Made by a program: the position numbers and the translations under genes
Assembly: GCA_025361165.1 (NCBI GenBank)
Contig: JANYAU010000094.1
Span: 1 to 39,101, forward strand
Length of the DNA stretch: 39,101 nucleotides
Direction: 5' to 3'
Source of the DNA: Betaproteobacteria bacterium
Lineage (GTDB): Bacteria > Pseudomonadota > Gammaproteobacteria > Burkholderiales > Thiobacteraceae
Notes under the pieces: model-generated
Told to the model about the DNA's origin: nothing
The model's input: only the letters and a program-made list of their open reading frames with translations
Databases searched by the model: none
Part shown: positions 17,578-25,776 of the stretch, in pieces
Position numbering within the stretch: the first letter of the stretch is position 1
Layout: each line of letters starts with the position of its first letter

Positions 17578-18149
17578 GCGCTTTTTACCTCAGCGGCGGG
17601 TAAGTCGGATTCCTTCCATTTGCTCACGCTGTAGCGTGAGAGTTTCACGCCGGCAGCCCAGAAGTTCGGCGCCAAACCCGCTTTGTGCTTGAGATGCGCC
17701 ATAAATGTTTCCGGGTCGGGCAGTTGCTCCCAAACTTGCGGCAGGAAGGTGCTGCGGTAGTGGCCGTATTCGAAAATGATGCCGTCCACCTCGGGTCGCA
17801 ATTGTGCCAGCGCATGCTGCTCGGATTCGAAGGCGATGGCTTCGCTTGCGGAAAGCAAGGACACTTCGACCCGTGTGTAGCTCAACTCCGCGTGCTGCAA
17901 CGGCGCAAAGCGCGGGTCGTGCAAGGCTGCGGCCACCGCGTTGGCTTTCACATCTTCGAGCAGCGGGCGATGCGCCTCTAGTGTGCCGATGCAGCCGCGC
18001 AATTCGCCGCCTTGGGTAAGGGTGACGAAAGTCGCGCCTTTTTCTTGCAGCCAAGGGGCATTGGCTGGCGCGCTCAGTGCTTGATCGAGCGCACTGGCAA
18101 TCGCGCTGCGCGCAATCGGCAATAGGATTTGGCCTTTTTCAATGAACAT
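17574..18149 (-). CDS. amrA: AmmeMemoRadiSam system protein A (AMMECR1 domain)
   Basis: This 191-residue protein is almost entirely an AMMECR1 domain. The hallmark L50-R-G-C-I-G-T56 is intact and its Cys (C53) is the presumed functional residue. Other typical segments are H-D-P-R-F-A-P-L and F-L-P-Q-V-W. The start at 18149 (M-F-I-E-K-G) lies inside the end of amrB, an 11-base overlap; the longer frame to 18257 would overlap amrB by over 100 bases and adds no domain. The domain is universally conserved, including in the human AMMECR1 protein. Its biochemical role is not settled. Confidence 0.93.
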   Translation of the reverse strand: MFIEKGQILLPIARSAIASALDQALSAPANAPWLQEKGATFVTLTQGGELRGCIGTLEAHRPLLEDVKANAVAAALHDPRFAPLQHAELSYTRVEVSLLSASEAIAFESEQHALAQLRPEVDGIIFEYGHYRSTFLPQVWEQLPDPETFMAHLKHKAGLAPNFWAAGVKLSRYSVSKWKESDLPAAEVKSA

Positions 18150-18945
18150 GGCGCTCCTCCGCAACGAAGGCAAATGCCGCATAGCCCACCACTTGCTCGG
18201 GCCCGCCTGCGGTATCGCCGGAGTTGCGCAGATCGAGCAATTCCGGTTTGAGGCCATGCTGCTTTGCCGCGATCAGCAGGCCATTCACCGGCGTGCCGCC
18301 GCAGGCCTGCTCATGGCTGATACCGGTTTGCAGGTGCAGGATCATATCTGTGGTTTCCTGATCGACGCGCTGTGCCACGGCGTAGGGCAAGTAGTGGGAG
18401 AGATCGGAGCTAATGACGATGAGGGTTTCCGGCCCGCCCCACAGACGCCCCAACACTTGTGCCACTTCGTCGGCCGAGGCATCGCCTACCACCAGCGGCA
18501 CAAGCGCGAATTCGTCCAACACTTTTTGCAGGAAGGGCAGTTGCACTTCGAGCGAATGTTCCTGGGCATGCGCTTTATCGCTGCTCACCACTTGTGGCAG
18601 GGTGCGGATAGTGTCGCATGCTGCTTGGTCGATACCTACTTGTCCTAAAGGAGTGGCAAATGCGTCAGTCTGCGGTAGCGCCAGGCCGCGTACCGCAACG
18701 CGGTGTGCCGGGCCTAGCAGCACGACGCGCGTGATTTGTCCTCGGCCAGCCGCCAAGCGCCTATAGGCGCTGGCGGCGATCGGCCCGGAATAGATGTATC
18801 CGGCATGCGGTACAATAAGCGCTTTCGGCAATGGGCCGTGCGCTTGCTGCGCGCTAGCCAGCAAGGTATCGAGATCGCGACTCAATACTTGGCTGTTAGC
18901 CGGATAAAACGCGCCGGCCACCGCAGCGGGACGAATCTGACTCAT
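18139..18945 (-). CDS. amrB: AmmeMemoRadiSam system protein B (MEMO family)
   Basis: This is a 268-residue MEMO1-like protein. Putative metal ligands line up with the eukaryotic protein: H47 in V-P-H-A-G-Y, H81 in G-P-A-H-R, H184 in S-S-D-L-S-H-Y, and C215 in A-C-G-G-T-P. The fold resembles class III extradiol dioxygenases, though no dioxygenase activity is established for the family. It is the first gene of the four-gene operon, ATG at 18945, about 100 bases from the divergent ispD, so the promoter must lie in that gap. It ends inside amrA. Confidence 0.93.
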   Translation of the reverse strand: MSQIRPAAVAGAFYPANSQVLSRDLDTLLASAQQAHGPLPKALIVPHAGYIYSGPIAASAYRRLAAGRGQITRVVLLGPAHRVAVRGLALPQTDAFATPLGQVGIDQAACDTIRTLPQVVSSDKAHAQEHSLEVQLPFLQKVLDEFALVPLVVGDASADEVAQVLGRLWGGPETLIVISSDLSHYLPYAVAQRVDQETTDMILHLQTGISHEQACGGTPVNGLLIAAKQHGLKPELLDLRNSGDTAGGPEQVVGYAAFAFVAEERHVH

Positions 18946-19048
18946 GGTGCATCACTCCAAACTATTAGTACTCTTAAGTGGACGCTGTTGCGCCGTATTT
19001 CAAGCAATCTATGATTTACTTCAATAACTATAGTCAGCGAAACGACAA

Positions 19049-19762
19049 ATGCGTGCCCCGGAACGTTATTTCGCTTTAATTCCTGCCGCCGGCAGCGGCA
19101 GCCGCATGGGCTCGGAATTACCGAAGCAATATCTGGAACTCGCCGCTGCGCCGATGTTGCAGCATGCGGTGCGCGCCCTGTGTATCCATCCGCAGATCGA
19201 GCGAGTATTCGTCGTACTTGCCGCCGAGGATGCGCATTTCGCGCGCTATGACTGGACACCGTTCGACGCCAAACTGCGACGCCTCTACTGCGGCGGGGCG
19301 ACGCGCGCCGCGAGCGTACTCAATGGGCTGCGCGCCATGGCTCCAGTATTGCAGCCGGAGGATTGGGTGTTGGTGCATGACGCAGCACGGCCGTGCTTGG
19401 CGCAGGCGCACCTCGATGCCTTGATCGCGGCTTTAGTGGATGACGAAGTAGGTGGCCTGCTAGCGGTGCCGGTGGCGGATACTTTGAAGCGCGCCGATCA
19501 AGCATCGCGCGTGACCCATACCGAGCCGCGCGAAAACTTATGGCAAGCGCAAACCCCGCAAATGTTCCGGCATAGCTTGCTGCTGCGCGCCTTGGAAGCG
19601 CTCGGCACTGATACCCCCACCGACGAGGCGTGCGCCATCGAGCATTTGGGATTGAAGCCGAAGCTGGTGGCGTGTGACGTGACGAATCTCAAAGTGACTT
19701 TTCCTGGCGATTTCAAGCTGGCTGAAGTGATACTAAAAAATCTGCGAAGCGAGTTGAAATGA
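19049..19762 (+). CDS. ispD: 2-C-methyl-D-erythritol 4-phosphate cytidylyltransferase IspD
   Basis: This 237-residue protein transfers CMP from CTP to methylerythritol phosphate in the non-mevalonate isoprenoid pathway. The nucleotide-binding start [10 protein letters not shown] with following P-K-Q-Y is at residues 12-28. The H-D-A-A-R-P motif, a T-P-T-D-E-A segment and a C-terminal L-K-V-T-F-P-G-D are all family signatures. It is the first gene of ispD-ispF-thpR and overlaps ispF by 4 bases (ATGA). Confidence 0.97.
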   Translation: MRAPERYFALIPAAGSGSRMGSELPKQYLELAAAPMLQHAVRALCIHPQIERVFVVLAAEDAHFARYDWTPFDAKLRRLYCGGATRAASVLNGLRAMAPVLQPEDWVLVHDAARPCLAQAHLDALIAALVDDEVGGLLAVPVADTLKRADQASRVTHTEPRENLWQAQTPQMFRHSLLLRALEALGTDTPTDEACAIEHLGLKPKLVACDVTNLKVTFPGDFKLAEVILKNLRSELK

Positions 19763-20238
19763 CGATGCGAATCGGACAAGGTTTTGACGTGCATGCATTG
19801 GTGGCAGGGCGCAAGCTCATCATCGGCGGGGTGGAGATTGCTTACCACCTGGGCTTGGCAGGCCATTCCGACGCCGATGTGCTGTTGCATGCGATTTGCG
19901 ATGCGCTGCTGGGCGCATGCGCGCTGGGGGATATCGGCCGGCACTTTCCCGATAGCGACGCCCGCTACCAGGGTATCAACAGCCGCGAACTGCTGCGGCA
20001 GGTCGCGAAACTGATCGCCGCTAAGGGTTATCGCGTTGCCAATCTCGACGCCACCATCATCGCCCAAGCACCGAAAATGGCGCCGCACATCCCCGCCATG
20101 ATCGCGCATATCGCCGCCGATCTGGGTGTAGCAGGGGATGCGGTGAACCTCAAAGCGACCACCACCGAGCAGTTGGGTTTTACCGGACGTGGCGAAGGAA
20201 TTGCCGCGCAGGCGATTTGCCTCTTGGAGCCGGTTTAG
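19759..20238 (+). CDS. ispF: 2-C-methyl-D-erythritol 2,4-cyclodiphosphate synthase IspF
   Basis: This is a 159-residue enzyme of normal length. The zinc ligands are D10-V-H12 and the His in the H-S-D-A-D-V-L-L-H segment (H44). The helix [10 protein letters not shown] and the C-terminal [15 protein letters not shown] are diagnostic. It acts two steps after IspD; the kinase IspE between them is not in the window. The start overlaps the ispD stop by 4 bases, indicating translational coupling. A second in-frame ATG lies two codons in. Confidence 0.97.
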   Translation: MTMRIGQGFDVHALVAGRKLIIGGVEIAYHLGLAGHSDADVLLHAICDALLGACALGDIGRHFPDSDARYQGINSRELLRQVAKLIAAKGYRVANLDATIIAQAPKMAPHIPAMIAHIAADLGVAGDAVNLKATTTEQLGFTGRGEGIAAQAICLLEPV

Positions 20239-20239
20239 C

Positions 20240-20773
20240 TTGAGTGTTGCAGAGCCGGTCAGACTGTTTTTCGCACTATGGCCGGAGCCACAGATGCAGG
20301 AGGCATTCTTTAGAGCGGGGCAGAAACTCCGCCGTCGCTGTGGCGGCCGCTGTACGCGACGCGAGAACATTCATCTCACACTGGCGTTTTTGGGGGCCGT
20401 GGAGCCGGAACGGCTGGAGCGGGTTATCGCCACGGCAGATCAGATTCGGCTCCCTGCTTTTGCGCTGGATTTCAATCGTCTCGGCTGGTGGCGGCAAAAC
20501 CAAGTTGCCTGGGCCGCATCTTCGGAAACGCCGCGCCCGCTACTGGATCTCTTCAATGAACTGCAACTCGGATTGGTACAAGAAGGCTTCAAGTTCGACG
20601 AGCGGCGGTTTCTGCCGCATGTCACTTTGCTGCGCAAAGCCCATTGTCCCGCCGTAATGCTCGACAGCGAGCCGCTGCTATGGCGAGTGAACGATTTCGT
20701 GTTGGTGCGCTCTACCCTGCAGGAAGATGGGCCGCACTATGCGATTGTGAAACGCTGGCCCTTAGCGGTTTAA
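20240..20773 (+). CDS. thpR: RNA 2',3'-cyclic phosphodiesterase ThpR (2H family)
   Basis: This is a 2H phosphoesterase with two H-x-T motifs, H45-L-T-L and H127-V-T-L, numbered from a TTG start at 20240. That start gives 177 residues, matches the family length and follows the ispF stop by one base, with a GGAG about 10 bases upstream. A GTG at 20189 would overlap ispF by 50 bases and is less likely. The family ligates or hydrolyses RNA 2',3'-cyclic ends in vitro; its role in the cell is unclear. It overlaps the convergent host-attachment gene by 4 bases. Confidence 0.85.
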   Translation: MSVAEPVRLFFALWPEPQMQEAFFRAGQKLRRRCGGRCTRRENIHLTLAFLGAVEPERLERVIATADQIRLPAFALDFNRLGWWRQNQVAWAASSETPRPLLDLFNELQLGLVQEGFKFDERRFLPHVTLLRKAHCPAVMLDSEPLLWRVNDFVLVRSTLQEDGPHYAIVKRWPLAV

Positions 20774-21210
20774 AGGTAAATGCAGTGCGCCAAGTGTTTG
20801 CTGATTTCGCGCTCATTGGCGGTGGTGTAATCCTTGTCCAGCGTATCGCTCATCAGGCTCAGCACTTGATCCGACAGCCGCGCTTTTAAAATGCCGAGAA
20901 AGGGCGACCCCACCACCAGAATCAGGCGCTCGTATTTATTCTGTCCCCGGCCATGTTCTAGGCTACGCGCGATTTCAAGCGCAAAGTGTTCGGCTTCATT
21001 TTGCTTGGGATCGGTTGCGGGTTGGCGCGAGGCGTGGCCATTGCCCACGCCTTGCACATAACCGGCGCGGTCCGATACCAATTCGGAGCCTTTCATACGG
21101 CTTTCCGGGTGGAGAAATTCGGACAGCAGCTTTAAGCCTTTACCGATTCCCGTGTTTTCATACAGACGTGCGCGTGCGGCATTGGCGACCAGAATCCACG
21201 TCGTGCTCAT
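20770..21210 (-). CDS. Host attachment family protein (AtsE-like)
   Basis: This 146-residue protein begins M-S-T-T-W-I-L-V-A-N-A-A-R-A-R-L-Y, the signature start of the family named for attachment to host cells (Host_attach). The central Glu/Arg segment, R-L-I-L-V-V-G-S-P-F-L-G-I-L-K and a C-terminal D-L-type helix follow the family. No signal peptide is seen. The fold resembles release-factor eRF1 domain 2, so the name may be misleading for a free-living bacterium. A good GGGAG site precedes the ATG. It is encoded next to mnmH (87-base gap) on the same strand. Confidence 0.8.
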   Translation of the reverse strand: MSTTWILVANAARARLYENTGIGKGLKLLSEFLHPESRMKGSELVSDRAGYVQGVGNGHASRQPATDPKQNEAEHFALEIARSLEHGRGQNKYERLILVVGSPFLGILKARLSDQVLSLMSDTLDKDYTTANEREISKHLAHCIYL

Positions 21211-21297
21211 AATACGATTCTCCCTTGCGATGAAATGTGTCCTATTTTCAGGCTAGCAGGTGAGGGAGGAGAGTCAAGATATCGTTATCCTGAATAC

Positions 21298-22347
21298 CTA
21301 TGTCCCCGCGCGGGACAGGAGTTTGTGGGCAAGGCCGGCAAAGCCGGCGGGGGAAATGTCGGCCGGGTGCAGTACCGTTGCCTGATCGAGCTGGGGATAG
21401 TGCTTGAGGGTAGAGCGGTGATAGGCGGGGTCGTAATGGCTTACCAGCATATCGAGCACGAATTCGTCCCAGTGTCCGCTATTGGCCAACGCGCGCCAAG
21501 TTTCTAGACGCTCCTTGCTGTGCAATTCTTTGAGGCAGGCAACTTTTTCCAGCAAGCTTTGCGGATCGGCGATGAAATGGGCATACTCTTCCTTCAGCAA
21601 TTGCACGCGTTGTTCGCTACCCACTTCCAGCAGCACGCAATGGCCTTGCCACATGCGCTCGATCAGCGCATCGGGCACGCGCAACTGGCCGACCTTTTTA
21701 CTTTCCGCTTCCACATAGACCGGCTTGGCCGGCTCGAAATGCAGTAGCTGTGACCAGATCCGGCTATCGAACATTTTTTGCGCCGGCTGCGGTGCATCGG
21801 GTAGGTTGCCCAACACCGAGCCGCGATGCGCAGCGAGTTGCTCCAAATCCAGCACTTGGCCGCCGGCCGCGGCGAGCGCTTGCAGGAAGCGGCTTTTGCC
21901 GGAGCCGGTCGGGCCGCACACCACTTGGAAGTGAAATGCCTGCGGCAGCGTAGTGAGATCTTCGACCACGCGGCGCCGGTAGGCTTTATAGCCGCCGTCG
22001 AGGCGCGCGACTTTCCAGCCGATCTCGCTCAATATGTGCGCCATCGCACCGCTGCGCTTTCCGCCGCGCCAGCAATAGATCAGCGGGCGCCAGTTTTTTG
22101 GCTTGGAGGCGAAATAGTCTTCGATGTGGCGCGCGATATTGCGCGCGATCAACACCGCGCCGATTTTTTTGGCTTCGAAGCTGGAAGTTTGTTTATAGAG
22201 GGTGCCGATGCGGGCGCGTTCTTCTTCCGTGAGCACGGGAAAATTCACGGCCCCCGGAATGTGATCCTCGCGGAATTCCGGGGGCGTGCGCACGTCGATA
22301 ATCTCGTCAAACTGATCGAGCTGTGCTACGGTGGCTACCGCTGTCAT
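21298..22347 (-). CDS. mnmH: tRNA 2-selenouridine synthase MnmH (SelU)
   Basis: This 349-residue protein replaces sulfur by selenium in the wobble 2-thiouridine of certain tRNAs, using selenophosphate. Residues ~10-125 are a rhodanese domain with the active Cys in Y-C92-W-R-G-G-K-R-S. A P-loop G145-P-T-G-S-G-K-S152 follows, then the C-terminal domain. E. coli MnmH is slightly longer (about 364). It needs selenophosphate synthase (SelD), not encoded here, so selenium use by this organism is implied but not shown. No ribosome site is visible; a 7-bp hairpin sits just before the ATG. Confidence 0.93.
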   Translation of the reverse strand: MTAVATVAQLDQFDEIIDVRTPPEFREDHIPGAVNFPVLTEEERARIGTLYKQTSSFEAKKIGAVLIARNIARHIEDYFASKPKNWRPLIYCWRGGKRSGAMAHILSEIGWKVARLDGGYKAYRRRVVEDLTTLPQAFHFQVVCGPTGSGKSRFLQALAAAGGQVLDLEQLAAHRGSVLGNLPDAPQPAQKMFDSRIWSQLLHFEPAKPVYVEAESKKVGQLRVPDALIERMWQGHCVLLEVGSEQRVQLLKEEYAHFIADPQSLLEKVACLKELHSKERLETWRALANSGHWDEFVLDMLVSHYDPAYHRSTLKHYPQLDQATVLHPADISPAGFAGLAHKLLSRAGT

Positions 22348-22352
22348 GGTTG

Positions 22353-22373
22353 GGCTGTTGGATAAAAACAGCC
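22353..22373 (-). promoter_or_regulatory. Hairpin just upstream of the mnmH start codon
   Basis: GGCTGTT (22353-22359) and AACAGCC (22367-22373) form a 7-bp stem with a 7-base loop, ending 5 bases before the mnmH ATG where a ribosome site would normally be. There is no U-run after it on the minus strand, so a terminator is unlikely in that direction. It may influence mnmH translation, or be chance. Confidence 0.3.
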
Positions 22374-22451
22374 ATTTTAGCGCCTTGGGCCGTGATCGTA
22401 CTAATCACGCTAGTGCGTGCAAGTGTGCGCCTAAAGCACGCGGCGGGTAGA

Positions 22452-22604
22452 CTAAGCGGTATGGTCGCCGTTTTCAGTCACCTGCCGTCGTTCGACGCAA
22501 CGGCGCTCGCGACGCCAAGAACGAAGTGCAACAATGGTGTGGCGGCGTTCGAGAAAGCGCCGCTCCAGGGGTAAAAATTCAACCTTATAACCGGGCAGTT
22601 TCAT
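22452..22604 (-). CDS. Small Arg-rich protein (50 residues) with paired-Arg repeats
   Basis: An open frame from ATG at 22604 to TAG encodes 50 residues starting M-K-L-P-G-Y-K-V-E-F. It is preceded by a clear AAGGAG ribosome site (22613-22618) 8 bases from the ATG, which is the main reason to call it. The middle is very basic, with repeated Arg pairs (L-E-R-R, L-E-R-R-H, S-W-R-R-E-R-R, V-E-R-R-Q). This resembles the DRR-repeat tail of the protein at 32759-33187, including a C-V-E-R-R near the end against C-V-E-D-R-R there. No known domain is recognised. It lies in the 400-base gap between mnmH and the response regulator, of which 22605-22745 shows nothing else clear. Confidence 0.6.
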   Translation of the reverse strand: MKLPGYKVEFLPLERRFLERRHTIVALRSWRRERRCVERRQVTENGDHTA

Positions 22605-22745
22605 ATGGCTCACTCCTTGCACCATCATCTTTTAAGTATGGCAAATGAATAGAGAAATCAAGATAATTAAACGATTTGTAATGCGATGGTAGTTAAGCCC
22701 TGAGCTAGAATTAAATATAACTCAATAAGTTATGAGGATATTGCG

Positions 22746-23444
22746 ATGCGATTTTTAATAATTGAAGACGATGCCTCGGCTGCCGATTTCCTAAAAAAAG
22801 GGTTAGGTGGATTCGGTTATGACGCCGATGTCGCGCACGATGGCGAAGAGGGTCTCTCGATGGCGCGCGATAAGGATTACGATCTGTGGTTGATCGACGT
22901 CATGCTGCCTAAGCGGGATGGCCTATCGGTGTTGAAGTCTTTACGCGACGACGGTAAGCATGTGCCGGCCTTGATTCTCTCCGCGCGCGGCGAGGTCGAT
23001 GACCGGGTCGAAGGCTTGCGCGCCGGCGGCGATGACTATGTCGTCAAACCCTACGCGCTGGCCGAATTGCAAGCGCGCATCGAAGCATTGCTGCGCCGTA
23101 CACAGAGTTTCGGTTCGCATCCAGAGACCGAAATCACCGTCGGCGATTTGCACATGGACTTGCTGTCGCGTGCCGTCACCCGTGCCGGGCAAGAAATTTT
23201 TCTCAAGCCGCGTGAGTTTCGGCTACTTGAATATCTGATGCGTCACGCCGATAGCGTGGTCACGCGCACCATGCTGCTGGAAAATGTGTGGGATTATTTC
23301 TTCGATCCCCAAACCAATGTCGTGGATGTACACATCAGCCGCCTGCGCTACAAGCTCGACAAATATTTTCCTTACCCCATGTTGCATACCGTGCGCGGCT
23401 CCGGCTATATGCTGCATTCGACGCGAGAGCCGGAAACGGAATAA
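22746..23444 (+). CDS. OmpR/PhoB-family response regulator
   Basis: This 232-residue protein has an N-terminal receiver domain with acidic pocket E7-D8-D9, phospho-acceptor D51 in L-I-D-V-M-L-P, a Ser/Thr position in L-S-A-R-G and K in V-V-K-P-Y. A winged-helix DNA-binding domain follows (L-K-P-R-E-F-R-L-L-E-Y-L and V-D-V-H-I-S-R-L-R-Y-K-L-D). The cognate kinase starts 6 bases after its stop. The target genes and stimulus cannot be told from the sequence. The upstream region is AT-rich with a possible TATAAC at 22716, but no convincing -35. Confidence 0.93.
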   Translation: MRFLIIEDDASAADFLKKGLGGFGYDADVAHDGEEGLSMARDKDYDLWLIDVMLPKRDGLSVLKSLRDDGKHVPALILSARGEVDDRVEGLRAGGDDYVVKPYALAELQARIEALLRRTQSFGSHPETEITVGDLHMDLLSRAVTRAGQEIFLKPREFRLLEYLMRHADSVVTRTMLLENVWDYFFDPQTNVVDVHISRLRYKLDKYFPYPMLHTVRGSGYMLHSTREPETE

Positions 23445-23450
23445 GCGCCG

Positions 23451-24833
23451 GTGCGGCGGTTTTTTCAACACCCCGCGGCGCTGCTGACCACGCCGGCGCG
23501 CTTGACGCTGGCGTTCACCGCCCTCTATGTCATCGGCACGCTGCTCATCTTCGTCTTTCTGAATTATCAACTCCGCGTCGTACTCATTGCGCAAGTCGAT
23601 AAGGCCTTGCTCGACCAGCAAAGCCGGCTCACTCTCCAATATAAAGAAGCCGGAATTCCCGCCTTGCTGCGGGCGGTACGCGGCGAATTGCTTAGCCGTG
23701 GCCAGAGTGATCGCACCTACCGCGTGTTTGATGCGAGCGGAAAGAAAACGCTTGAGGTGGGCGATTTACAACTTCCAGCCGAGTTACCAGCCGGCAAAGG
23801 CATTCGCGAGATAGACGCCCAGACGGCCGGAGACGGCGCGCCGGTCAAAGCGCGTTTACTGACATTCACCATTTCTGATCGAATTAAAGTATATATCGCC
23901 AAAAGTACGCAATCCACCGACGAACTGATGGCGAGTTTTCGTTCCGCCTTCATTACTACCGTGGTACTGATTCTATTGCTGGGTTTGGCTGGTGGCTGGT
24001 GGCTGGCCAAGCGCTTCTGGATTCAAATCGAATCGTTCAATCAGATGGCATTGAAAATTGTGAATTCCGGCAATCTAACGAGCCGCATGCCGGTGGTGGG
24101 GAATGATGAATTCTCAGTGCTTGCGACCAATATGAATGCGATATTGGATAAGATGGAAAAGCTGTTTCAAGGTATCCGTCAGGTCAGCGATAACATCGCG
24201 CACGATTTGCGCAGCCCCTTGACCCGGCTACGCGCCGATGTGGAGGTGACGCTGCAAGAAAGCGATCCGAAGCAATATCGTTTGACTTTGGAGCGGGTGC
24301 TGGCGGAATTGCAAAACATGCAAGAAATTTTCCAGTCGTTACTCTCACTCGGCCAGGCGGAAGCGGGCAGCCTGAAGATTCGCAAGAAGTTGCTCAATCT
24401 CGCGCAGTTGCTGGAAGATATTATCGAGCTCTATGGGCCATTGGCCGAAGACAAAGGCCTAGTATTTGATGCACGCATCTCCGCCGACTTAGCCATCGAA
24501 GGCGACCGGCAACTGCTGGCGCAAGCGCTTTCCAATTTACTCGATAATGCCGTGAAATACGTTCCCGAAGGTGGAAAAATCGTCCTCACTGCCGAAATGC
24601 ACGGCGATAAAGCCGAGATTCACCTGGACGACAGCGGGCCGGGCATCCCGCCGGACATGCGCAAAAAAGTGTTCGACCGCTTCGTGCGCGTCGACCCCAG
24701 CCGCACCTTGCCGGGCACTGGTTTGGGTTTGAGCTTGGTCAAGGCCTTCATCGAACTGCATCAAGGCAGCATTACGCTCAGCGACAGTAAACTGGGCGGC
24801 ACATCATTTATCATTGTGCTCCCCGTCAAATAA
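23451..24833 (+). CDS. Membrane sensor histidine kinase
   Basis: This 460-residue kinase has a GTG start 6 bases after the regulator gene. TM1 is at ~18-38, a periplasmic loop of about 120 residues follows, and TM2 is at ~164-186. Next come a HAMP linker, the H-box S-D-N-I-A-H251-D-L-R-S-P-L, and an ATPase domain with N-box L-L-D-N-A-V-K-Y, G1 D-D-S-G-P-G-I-P and G2 G-T-G-L-G-L-S-L. The periplasmic part has no recognised sensory fold. It phosphorylates the upstream response regulator (inferred from the pair). It resembles the CusS/QseC-type class in order of domains, but the signal is unknown. Confidence 0.93.
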   Translation: MRRFFQHPAALLTTPARLTLAFTALYVIGTLLIFVFLNYQLRVVLIAQVDKALLDQQSRLTLQYKEAGIPALLRAVRGELLSRGQSDRTYRVFDASGKKTLEVGDLQLPAELPAGKGIREIDAQTAGDGAPVKARLLTFTISDRIKVYIAKSTQSTDELMASFRSAFITTVVLILLLGLAGGWWLAKRFWIQIESFNQMALKIVNSGNLTSRMPVVGNDEFSVLATNMNAILDKMEKLFQGIRQVSDNIAHDLRSPLTRLRADVEVTLQESDPKQYRLTLERVLAELQNMQEIFQSLLSLGQAEAGSLKIRKKLLNLAQLLEDIIELYGPLAEDKGLVFDARISADLAIEGDRQLLAQALSNLLDNAVKYVPEGGKIVLTAEMHGDKAEIHLDDSGPGIPPDMRKKVFDRFVRVDPSRTLPGTGLGLSLVKAFIELHQGSITLSDSKLGGTSFIIVLPVK

Positions 24834-24845
24834 TTTTTCCGTCAA

Positions 24846-25151
24846 GTGATACGTATTTATAAAGCTGCGGATTTGCCCCAGGCGCATCTCATTGCCGGCT
24901 TGTTACGGCACGCCGGGATTGATGCCCGGGTGCTCAATGAAAACGCACAAGGCGGTTTGGGCGATATTCCTTTTGGGGAAACCTATCCGGAAGTATGGAT
25001 TATTAACGCGCCGGACTTTGCGCGCGCGCATGACATGATCGCCGATTTTGAATGCGCGCCGGTGGAGTCAGGCCGCATTTTCTGCCGCGCATGTCATGAA
25101 GAAAACCCGGCGAATTTCGAATTATGCTGGAACTGCGGCGAGCGGATTTGA
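24846..25151 (+). CDS. DUF2007-type protein with C-terminal zinc ribbon
   Basis: This 101-residue protein uses a GTG start 12 bases after the kinase gene and is probably in the same operon. The N-terminal ~70 residues follow the DUF2007 (putative signal-transducing protein) pattern: I-R-I-Y-K-A-A-D-L-P-Q-A-H-L-I-A-G-L-L, then G-I-D-A-R-V-L-N, and a W-I-I-N-A-P-D-F-A-R-A segment. The C-terminus is a four-cysteine zinc ribbon of the C-x2-C...C-x2-C type (F-C-R-A-C and L-C-W-N-C). DUF2007 is structurally PII-like. Its role here is unknown; linkage to a two-component system is suggestive only. Confidence 0.82.
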   Translation: MIRIYKAADLPQAHLIAGLLRHAGIDARVLNENAQGGLGDIPFGETYPEVWIINAPDFARAHDMIADFECAPVESGRIFCRACHEENPANFELCWNCGERI

Positions 25152-25161
25152 GCTAAGCGGT

Positions 25162-25776
25162 TTAGCGCAATAGCGGTTTTAATTCTGCCCACACTGTATC
25201 CAGCAGCAGCGGTTGTACTGCCGCCGTCGGATGCAAGCCGTCTGCTTGAAAATAGGTGCGTTTGCTGGCGATGGGCGCCAGCAGGAAAGGGACACGCTTA
25301 ATATGATATTTTGCGGCGAGTGTTTCGAATAGATGCTGGAACTTTTCAGTGTAAGCGGGGCCGTAGTTAGGTGGTAGGCGCATGCCGATGAGCAGGACTT
25401 GCGCGCCGCTGTGCTTGGCACGCCGTATCAACGCATCCAGATTGCTTTGCGTCGCATCGAGCGATAGGCCGCGCAAGCCGTCATTCGCGCCCAACTCGAG
25501 TATCACTACCTGCGGCTGGTGACTGGCGAGCAGGGCGTCGATGCGATACAGTCCACCGCTGGTAGTTTCACCGCTGATGCTGGCGTTGATCACGCGCTGC
25601 GGATACCGCTCGGCTAGCAAGCGTTGCTGCATGAGGCTAACCCAGCCGCGATCTTGCGGCAGACCGTAAGCGGCGGAGAGGCTATCGCCCAGCACCAATA
25701 TCGTTTGCGCAGCATGCGCTTGCGCGCCAAATAACAGCGCCACTGCAATCCACCCGCGTAGGAAATAAATCCACAT
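25162..25776 (-). CDS. tesA: Arylesterase/acyl-CoA thioesterase I, TesA-like SGNH hydrolase
   Basis: This 204-residue protein has a signal peptide (cleavage after A-H-A near residue 22), so it is periplasmic. SGNH motifs are complete: block I L-G-D-S-L-S with nucleophile Ser, block II I-S-G-E-T-T, block III L-G-A-N-D-G, and block V D-G-L-H-P-T-A. TesA acts on acyl-CoA, aryl esters and lysophospholipids. It is divergent from ybbA exactly as in E. coli. The ATG at 25774-25776 overlaps the ybbA ATG at 25775-25777; an alternative ATG lies at 25791. A much longer in-frame extension to 26187 is an artefact antisense to ybbA. Confidence 0.92.
   Translation of the reverse strand: MWIYFLRGWIAVALLFGAQAHAAQTILVLGDSLSAAYGLPQDRGWVSLMQQRLLAERYPQRVINASISGETTSGGLYRIDALLASHQPQVVILELGANDGLRGLSLDATQSNLDALIRRAKHSGAQVLLIGMRLPPNYGPAYTEKFQHLFETLAAKYHIKRVPFLLAPIASKRTYFQADGLHPTAAVQPLLLDTVWAELKPLLR

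Noticed and set aside
22323-22574. Plus-strand 83-residue open frame between mnmH and the response regulator
   Set aside because: It begins inside mnmH antisense, has no ribosome site and lies opposite the better-supported 50-residue minus-strand ORF.
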